Of a DNA stretch of 64,000 bases, positions 56,700 to 64,000 are shown piece by piece (within the stretch, counting starts at the first letter, position 1; each line of letters starts with the position of its first letter). The notes beneath the pieces are model-generated. The model was not told where the DNA came from and searched no databases. It saw nothing but the letters and a program-made list of their open reading frames with translations. Origin of the DNA: Lateolabrax maculatus (Eukaryota > Chordata > Actinopteri > Acropomatiformes > Lateolabracidae); contig CM062201.1 of NCBI GenBank assembly GCA_031216445.1, forward strand, positions 3,527,501 to 3,591,500. Direction: 5' to 3'. The position numbers were made by a program, and so were the translations under genes.

Positions 56700-57175
56700 T
56701 TGTTCTTGTTGACAAGAAACCCCACAAAAAGACCAGAACCGACAATGTGTTATTCTCAGTATTTCAGGACTTCCCTACTCTGTCTGTGGCTCTCAGACAC
56801 CTCACAAATATATAGTTTCACTTCTAAAAAAGGTAAAATAATTTCCCATAACAGCTGGTCACCATAGTTTTTAAATGCCACCACTCAGACAGGTCTAAAT
56901 AGTGCCTTTGTAGAGGACTATTTTCAGCTGCGGACTAATACACATTTGGTGCTCTAGTGAGTATTTGGGGCAGCAGGACGGTGTGTGTGGGATTGAGTCA
57001 AAATAAATGACAGTGTGTGTATTCATAGTGATGAAGGAACATGTCACCCAGTGCAACAGTGAGGCTCACTGATGTGTTTTTAATAGTTTTTGGACAATAA
57101 TGGGACAATTCAGTGTTGGTTTTGGTCTTTTCATGGGATTTGTCGATAACACGAAAAATAAAGATTACCAGCATG
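56700..57175. mobile_element. MITE-like element, uninterrupted copy
   Basis: The left end is gttgacaagaaaccccacaa aaagaccagaaccgacaatg. The mirrored right end is ttggttttggtcttttcatg ggatttgtcgataac. It has the same interior landmarks as the copy at 24810-25740. Confidence 0.65.
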
Positions 57176-58984
57176 TTCCTTTAGGTCAACCCAGGTAATG
57201 TTACTTCAAACCAGGTACTCCCAGTGCATCCACTCTGACAGAAACCACGCCATGCCCAGACACATCCTCACACCTTGTAGGTGCGATTTATTCATGTTCA
57301 GCTTGTTCAGCCTAATAAAAAGCGTGCGACACCTGGAAGGGGGAAATTTCCTGAAGTGAGCTGCTCTTGTTGAATCCATTGAAAAACAATTTCCTAATCA
57401 CTGAATTAACATTGTTCAACCCATCTCCGGAACTGATTTAATTAAAATAAATCTGACACCGATGGCGCTCAAAGCTGCCTCGTATAACAGCAACTCGCTC
57501 TCCCTCAGCCACACTGGCTGACTGAGACGAAAGCCTCATCCCACATGAGCAATTAGCGCCGCCTGTAACTAAATATTCTCAGCATCACACATGACACAAC
57601 ATATTCTGATGATCAAGGCATTTTACATAAAGATGAGCATAAAAAAACCCACAGAACTGAAGCTCATCATAAATTCCTTTTTCTCCTCCCTCCTCTCCAC
57701 TCTTCACTCTCCCTCAGCTCCCTCTGCCTCTTGCATCTTCTCCCTCCCTTCTTCCCTCTCTGCCCTGCCATGCCTCTATCCTGACTGAGAGTGTTAGTTT
57801 ATGACTGAGTCACCCTGCTCTGCCTTTGAAGCTTCCTCTCGCTCTCCATCTTTTCTTATTTGCCTGCTCTACCATCTATCTATCTGTATCTGTCTACTCT
57901 ATCTATATGGGTGTACCCTCTGTTTTTTTTTTGGTTTTTTTTGCATGCCTTGTCTTGTGGCATCTCATTGCTTGTTATTATTTTACCTTCCTCTTTTCCC
58001 CCTCTCCTGACTCCCTCATTTTGTCGCTCTCCCTGTCTATCTGCTTCCTGCTACTGCAATCATTTATTTACTCAGCCAGTCGCGCATTTTCTCCCCCAGC
58101 CCGGTCTCTTACTCACTGATTCTGTCTGATTTTGTAACGCTCACGCAAGAAACAGCTCTTCTGTTTGGCCTCCCAACTACCGCATCTAACTCTGACCGTG
58201 TCTTTCTGTTCGTCTCGGAGCTTTGATATGTACAGTGCACGTGTGTATGTGTGTGCACATGTGAGCCTGCCTTACATAAATTGCAAAAAAAAAAAAAAAA
58301 ACACTTTGTTACTCCATTTGTTACGCCTCCCTAACTCCGACATACACACATAAATACAGTCCACTTTAGCCACGGTATGCAAGCATCATGAACGTACAGT
58401 AAACACACAAAGACACTAAACCTCATGCCCAGAGACATCACTTATACGATCTTTGTCATGACACACACACACACAAATGTGTCATATAACCACAGCACTT
58501 CCAAAATGAAGAGAGAGAGACAGAGGTGGGGGTGGGGGGGCTGTCCTGGCTGGAAATGTGTTTGAACATGAAAAGAGTCAGACAAAAGGTCACCACAATC
58601 CTCAGCGGCCTGCCCATTTATCCTGAATGCTTCTCCATACACCGTCCCTCAGAGGGTCGGAGCAATTTTATTATTTATTTTTTTTAAGAGAAAGTGCCCA
58701 CTCTTTTCCCCTCAGGTAATTTTTTTTATCGCGAAACCAAGATGGTTAAGAAAAGGTAGAAGTGAGGAAGACACAGGAGAGATGTTCCTCCCAGGATTTG
58801 ATTCTAGGCCAGCAGGGTCTCGTATGCTTTGTTACTCTGGGTGTGTGTGTGTGTGTGCTGGATGGGGCATCCCAAACTACATGCACACACTTGTGACTAA
58901 ACACATATGTGTGCGCTCAGGTCTTCACATCTGTACTCCTTGTGCACACAGTTGTCATCCTAGGGGACTGTGTTCACATTACTG

Positions 58985-58989
<5 letters not shown>

Positions 58990-59018
<29 letters not shown>

Positions 59019-59093
59019 ATGTGTTTGTGTGGGTGTGGGTGTGTGTGTGTGTGTGCATGTGTGTGTGTGGGTGTGTGTGTGTGTGTGCGTGAG
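58990..59093. repeat. Compound GT/GTGG microsatellite
   Basis: A GT run with interspersed gtggg units over about 100 nt. Confidence 0.9.
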
Positions 59094-59827
59094 CTTGTCA
59101 GTATTTCATCTCCCCCGCCTACACGGGCTAGCATGCGGCCCACCTGTGCACCTGCAGTCCTACTTTCCGACAGGCATCTGAAGGGTCACCTCTGGCGGGG
59201 CCCTTGTATCTGGGCTGCTGCCTGCCGTCACTGGCCCGGCGCCAGTCACACACTTGTGTAATGCCCAGCGGGAACAGCACACTTAGAATTCGACACAGTC
59301 GGTGGCCGGAGCCATTGAAGGTGGGCCGCCAACAGGCAACAGATATCTGCATTACTGTAGAGCACATTAAAGCAACTGGACGATGACGGTGATGGTTTGG
59401 TGATGGGGGGGTTGCATGGGTTTGGACTTCAAAAGAAAGAAAGAAAGAAAGACAGAGGAAAGTCCCAGTTGAGGCTGATCAATGTCCAGTCTGATGTGTA
59501 TCCGTCTTCTCTTACATCTCACACACTCTCTCTCACACTCAATGTCCCACATCCCTCCCACATGAGCCACTATCCACCTCCACCCACAGCTACACACCCA
59601 CACACTCATTTCTTGCAATTGCAAGCCAGACTGTGCACTTCTGTGCAGGAATGGCCCCATGCAACAGTGTGTTTCCCACACAAAACGACCTTTCCTGGTC
59701 ACCTTCAGACGTGCCTGAGCTTCATCCATCCCTCTGCTCCTCCTCATCCTCCACACATATATGGCAATAAGAGGAGGTCCTGATTCACGCAGAGAAACTA
59801 CACTGTAGGCCTATTCGAAGAGAGAAA

Positions 59828-59830
<3 letters not shown>

Positions 59831-59872
<42 letters not shown>
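59831..59872. repeat. (GA)n microsatellite
   Basis: About 21 GA units at the left margin of the atp2b3 promoter-side GC-rich region. Confidence 0.95.
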
Positions 59873-59875
<3 letters not shown>

Positions 59876-60551
59876 TCCATGGTGCGCCACTTGCATACCC
59901 TGTGTCCCTCCGCAAGGTTACCGGCCCGGCCGCTCCGAACCGGCTCACACCCACCCTGCGCCGGGCGACTTGTGAAGGTCCCTCCGGCCACAGATCATTA
60001 CCAGATCAAACCCACACCCCCGCAGCTCCGCGCTGCAGGTGCGACGCGCCGTCACCGAGACAAACAACGCAAGTGATGCCCAGCAGCCTTTAAGCCCGGC
60101 GCACCGGCTGCTAGCGCCCGGAGAACCCAGAGGAGAGCGGCAGCGCTCCGTCTACTGACACAGGACGCGGGGGGGGGGGGGGGGATGGACGGGTGGATGG
60201 ATGCAAGGATGGATATGTATCATTAGCTCTACACGCGCGCAAGCGCAAGCACAATCACGCGTGCATGCGCGCACACGCATACACACACTCCCTCATAATG
60301 TCATAGCGCTGTTTGCCAGGGTATTATGGTATGTCCTACTGTATGAGCTATTATTATAGCCGTGTGGGGCCTGTGATGAGAAATGCCACATGAGGCCCAC
60401 TTCCACATTCTGCAAGTCCGCTAAAAACCTCCCGACATGTTAGTAATGAATCCCAGTGCGAGCTACACATCTCCCCGAATAAAAACGGCGCTCGGGCGCC
60501 CGGGGTAAATAACAGTCACGCACGCGGGCACGCACGGACTCACCGACTCAC

Positions 60552-60802
60552 CGTGCAGGCCGAGCTCAAGGACATCAGCATCAGCGCGCGGGCGGGGAGG
60601 CAGAATCCCCGTTAATCTGCGTGTGCGTGGAGCGGAGAATGTCCCAGACCGGATGAGAGGACACGGGGGGACCGGGGCTGCGGCAGCTCCGGTTGCCTGG
60701 AGTCCGGAGGAGTGAGGGATGAAAGACGACGACGGTGCTGATGAATATTCCGCTCCGCGCGGTCACCTGACGGTCGGTCGGCGGAGTTCTGCGGCGGTTG
60801 AG

Positions 60803-60837
<35 letters not shown>

Positions 60838-60900
60838 AGAAAGAGAGAGAGGGAGGGAGAGAGGGAGAGAGAGAGAGGATGCGCCGGGTTGAGGGTTTAA
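60552..60900 (-). promoter_or_regulatory. atp2b3: atp2b3 candidate noncoding exon 1 and CpG-rich promoter
   Basis: On the minus strand a donor (gcctgcacg|gtgagt) at 60552 ends a GC-rich, CpG-rich block. The block spans roughly 59.9-61.3 kb and includes (GA)n runs at 59831-59872 and 60809-60870. The 5' end and the transcription start are not resolved. Confidence 0.5.
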
Positions 60901-61183
60901 ACACCTCTGTTGTGGGGAGGGGTTGGGGGGGGCAGTCCGTGCGCCTGGACCAGGGCTGGCTGCCGGCGGCGGGGAGAGCTGCTGATTTTAACCGAATTCG
61001 GCAAAGTGTTAAGGGCACCGGGAGAAGAAGAAAAGAAAAAAAGAAAAGAAACGCCGCGGTGAGAGGAGAAGCTCATGCGACATCTTTGGAGGAGGAGGAG
61101 GAGGAGGAGGAGGAGGAGGGGTTGAGCCGCTGCGAGAGCCCGCGCGCACAGGAGCTCGGTCGCAGCATCCGCGAGAAGAAGCC

Positions 61184-61231
61184 GGGGGGGGGGGGGGGAC
61201 GCTGCAGACGTCACCCCCCCCCCCCCCCCCC
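61184..61231. repeat. G15-N15-C18 inverted homopolymer pair
   Basis: 15 consecutive G (61184-61198), a 15-nt spacer containing gacgtca, then 18 consecutive C (61214-61231). The two runs are complementary, so the strand can form a long G:C hairpin. Confidence 0.9.
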
Positions 61232-62360
61232 TCCACACTCGGCGGCGTGATGACGCCAGCAGACACACCGCAGTGTGCGCGTTGTGTGTAGGGTTTCATC
61301 AGAGCCATCTTTTAAAATGAGCAGCATGTACCCGGGCCCGAGCAGGGTTTCCCCAGTAACCTACACATGTGTCACACGTGGATCCATCTGACTCCACATC
61401 ATGGCCTACAGTGTTCACTCAGGGAGGTGACATGTTATTATCATATCAAGGTTAGGAACTAATGTGTAGCATCACTATTACAGAACATTCATTCTTCCTT
61501 TATTCTGCAAACACTCTTCACACATCAAACTCCAAACATGACCAAACACTGACTTTTGAATTGCATCTGTGCCATCACCTTTACATTCACACCGAACATT
61601 CATTCAAAAGGCCTATAGAGCCCATTTCTGGCATCTTTGTGCAATATGGGACAAATAATCTAAAAAACGTTTTTGGCACCTGGTGTGTACATGAGGTGTA
61701 AAGTCTGGCCTATATTTTGAAATGAAATACATGTTCACTTCAGGTTCCTATAGGGCCGCTGGCAGGAGAATTGGACGGGTTGAGCTCAGCCACACCACAG
61801 AGAGCCCTTCTGTTTTGTTTAGCTTGGAAGACGATGCAACAGTTAAGAGGAGATAGATTTACATCACGTGCAGACGGAAACAGTTTTATACAGTTGACAT
61901 AAAATGGAAAGTAAATAAGTAAAGGAGATTAAAAGATTTGTGACTGAAGCAAGGGAAGATTATGAAGAGAAGGAAACCTGTAGCTTTCTTTTTGATTATG
62001 CTTTGCTACATGAAAAGAATAATAATTGGACACACAATGCCCAAATAGGAATTTAGATATAAAATAAAAGACTGCATAGGATAGGGAAATTTTGACTTTT
62101 TTTTTTTCTGAAATTTTCGGCGTGCATAAAAACAGGTGGATGCAAACCCACCCTCTGTTTCTCTGTAAGCGGTCACAACAGAAAAAGGTTGGGAGCCACT
62201 GGTTTAATCTTTGACATCTTATATTTTATAAGCTTATCATATGTTTTTCATGTAAAATGTTATTACAAAAGTAACTCAGTACTGTAAATATATGGATTAA
62301 AAAGTACAATATTTCCCTCTGAAATGTAGAGGAGTAAAAGACTAAAGAAGCGTTAAATGG

Positions 62361-62811
62361 CAGTGGTGGAAAGTAACTAAGTACATTTACTCAGGGACTG
62401 TATTTAATTACAATTTTGAGGTACTTGTACTTTACTTGAGTATTTCCATACTTTATACTTCTTCTCCACTACAGATTGGAAGCAAATATAATACTTTTTA
62501 CTGCACTATATTTATTTGACAACATTAGTTACTTTGCATATTCAAATTATTAATACCAAATATAAATCAACAAATAAATTATGATGTATTATTGCAGTAT
62601 ATAAAGTAGTTGAAATTAGCCCCTGCTTTGCCAGCTGCACCATTAGTGAATTCTAATCTTTTTACTTTTAGTGTATTTTTATGCTAATACTTTTGTACTT
62701 TTCTTAAGTAAGTTTTTAAATGCAGGAGTTTTATTTGTGACAGAGTATTTTTACTCTGTGGTCTTGTTAAGTTTACTTAACAAAAATATCTGAGTACTTC
62801 TTCCACCAGTG
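62361..62811. mobile_element. Non-autonomous element with terminal inverted repeats
   Basis: It begins cagtggtggaaagtaactaa gtac and ends gagtacttcttccaccagtg, which is its approximate reverse complement. The interior gaggtacttgtactttactt is shared with the fragment at about 37920-38050. It has no coding capacity. Confidence 0.7.
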
Positions 62812-62867
62812 TAAAATGGTAATATTCGAGAAAAGTACAAATACTTCAAAATTATACTCAAGCACGG

Positions 62868-62990
62868 TACATCAGAATCAGAATCAGAATCAGAATTGGG
62901 TTTATTGGCAAGTAGGTTTTCACATACGAGGAATTTTCTGTGGTGTATTGGTGCGTAACAAGTACAGACAATTACAGACAAGTACATGAT
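62868..62990 (+). mobile_element. LINE 3'-tail fragment with (CAGAAT)n
   Basis: Tandem cagaat units, then tgggtttattggcaagtagg ttttcacatacgaggaattt, a typical 3' end of abundant fish L2-like LINE copies. Confidence 0.6.
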
Positions 62991-63680
62991 TAAATGTACT
63001 TTATACCTTCATGTTAGCTTCTGGTAAGCCACAGTTTAATTTAAACCTGCAATATTTATAAAAATGTTTTCTTTGCTCATATCCTTGAATGCTCCTATCC
63101 ATTTGTGATTCAACGTGTATCCACTTAATGAAGCTTTCCCATTTGCTGCTCTAAACATTCGGCGTCTGCTTCTGGGAAAGGTCCACTGGAGCACAGGAGG
63201 AGATGAGTTGCAGTTCTTATGACATGAAGAGAAGTTGATGCTTTGTATGTGCAGTTATCGCAACTGAGGACACACAGGGTGCCATAGACTGAATCTCTGA
63301 ACATGCTGGACTCACTGTTGTTGGCTGACAAGTGAACTCTGGGAAGTGCGGTGCAAAAATTGTACATTTACTATACCTGGGGACACCGTGGAGCTGTGGT
63401 ACCACCACTCTGAGAGGCACTTGACTGGTCCACAACTTATAGGTCTGGGGGATAAACTTGGTGTGTTTAGAAGCAAAAAGCATGTGTACATTGCAAGCAG
63501 CCCCCTCCCCCCATCCACATGCATGACTATACCCAACTGGCTACTGTCAAAGCTTGTTATGCAGCATGCCAGTGTGAGGAGAAAGAGGAGAAATGTATTT
63601 ATAGATGAATCAGATGAACTTATTAATAGATATCCTCTACACTGCAGGGAGATGGACCACAGAGTTGCCTGTCCATGCAG

Positions 63681-63681
<1 letters not shown>

Positions 63682-63726
<45 letters not shown>
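63682..63726. repeat. (CA)n microsatellite
   Basis: About 22 CA units near the right edge. Confidence 0.95.
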
Positions 63727-63730
<4 letters not shown>

Positions 63731-64000
63731 CTTGATGAAAAGCTTTGTTGCTGATTTTATCTTCCCCTCCTCTTAACTTCCACTGTTCCACACCACTTCC
63801 CAGAGGCACACACACAAAAAAATTAGACATACTTTCTTTGGAAAGTGGATGAGCACTAATGTCTTTTATTATTACCACAAAAGTATACAAGAAAAGATGC
63901 TTTCAAGCACCTCATCTAGAAAAAAGCGTAATCTTCTAAGAATAGGAGTTCTGCCTGATTAGTGGCCAAGTCACAAAAATTCTGTGCTGGGTGAAGAGAC

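Larger units (their letters stand above)
55721..60551 (-). other. atp2b3: atp2b3 first intron (in 5' UTR)
   Basis: No coding sequence is recognised. It contains repeats at 56070-56420 and 56700-57175, a candidate conserved noncoding block at about 57230-57580, GT-rich sequence at 58990-59093, a GC-rich unique block at 59100-59380 and a GA run at 59831-59872. Confidence 0.5.
61232..64000. other. Region upstream of atp2b3, no gene recognised
   Basis: AT-rich sequence holding a repeat with terminal inverted repeats (62361-62811), a LINE tail (about 62868-62990) and a CA run (63682-63726). No open frame here resembles a known protein. Confidence 0.55.

Noticed and set aside
58782..59261. 159-codon frame rich in Cys/Val
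   Set aside because: Translation of a GT microsatellite; neighbouring codons show no family match.
60581..61308. Open frames of 100-145 codons on both strands upstream of atp2b3
   Set aside because: They consist of GA, GGA, poly-G and poly-C runs giving Ser/Leu, Glu, Gly and Pro stretches; no family resemblance.

Overview
The window is vertebrate nuclear DNA, almost certainly from a percomorph-type teleost fish. It has multi-exon genes with GT-AG introns, long CA/GA microsatellites, several palindromic elements of kinds common in fish genomes, and relics of fish LINEs. There are no prokaryotic operons, CRISPR arrays or intact viral genes. All gene names rest on recalled family sequences; no database search was run.

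Layout: (1) 32-2143, minus strand: the 5' part of haus7 (augmin/HAUS complex subunit 7), six exons whose reading phases join perfectly; the gene runs off the left edge. (2) About 2.2-3.6 kb: an intergenic strip holding two relics of one LINE type in opposite orientation and a strong foldback hairpin. (3) 3840-5567, plus strand: las1l (rRNA ITS2 endonuclease scaffold), complete in one uninterrupted exon. (4) About 7.0-10.25 kb, plus strand: crebzf (Zhangfei bZIP factor), with a noncoding first exon and an intronless coding exon. (5) 10.3-21.1 kb: no confident gene; dispersed repeats, a near-perfect palindromic element and the likely long 3' UTR of the next gene. (6) 21152 to about 60.9 kb, minus strand: a complete plasma-membrane calcium ATPase gene. 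It is best called atp2b3 from its splice-site-A region and its 'a' tail. I could place 24 constitutive or common coding exons plus two alternative ones, and every junction keeps phase. (7) 61.2-64 kb: no gene; a dispersed repeat with terminal inverted repeats, a LINE 3' tail and a CA repeat.

The genes do not form a pathway. haus7 acts in spindle microtubule branching, las1l in ribosome biogenesis, crebzf in stress-linked transcription, and atp2b3 in Ca2+ extrusion, mainly in neurons. haus7 and atp2b3 are also near each other on human Xq28, so part of the order looks like old synteny; las1l and crebzf do not belong to that human block.

The most informative region is the 3' end of atp2b3. The last exon is read in two frames, depending on whether a 160-nt exon is included. 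This gives either a short 'a' tail or a long 'b' tail ending in the PDZ ligand ETSL. The b tail carries proline, asparagine/serine and histidine runs that I do not recall in mammalian PMCA3. At splice site A there is the conserved 42-nt exon plus a phase-compatible 57-nt candidate exon resembling one known from ATP2B2. I found no clearly undescribed biological system.
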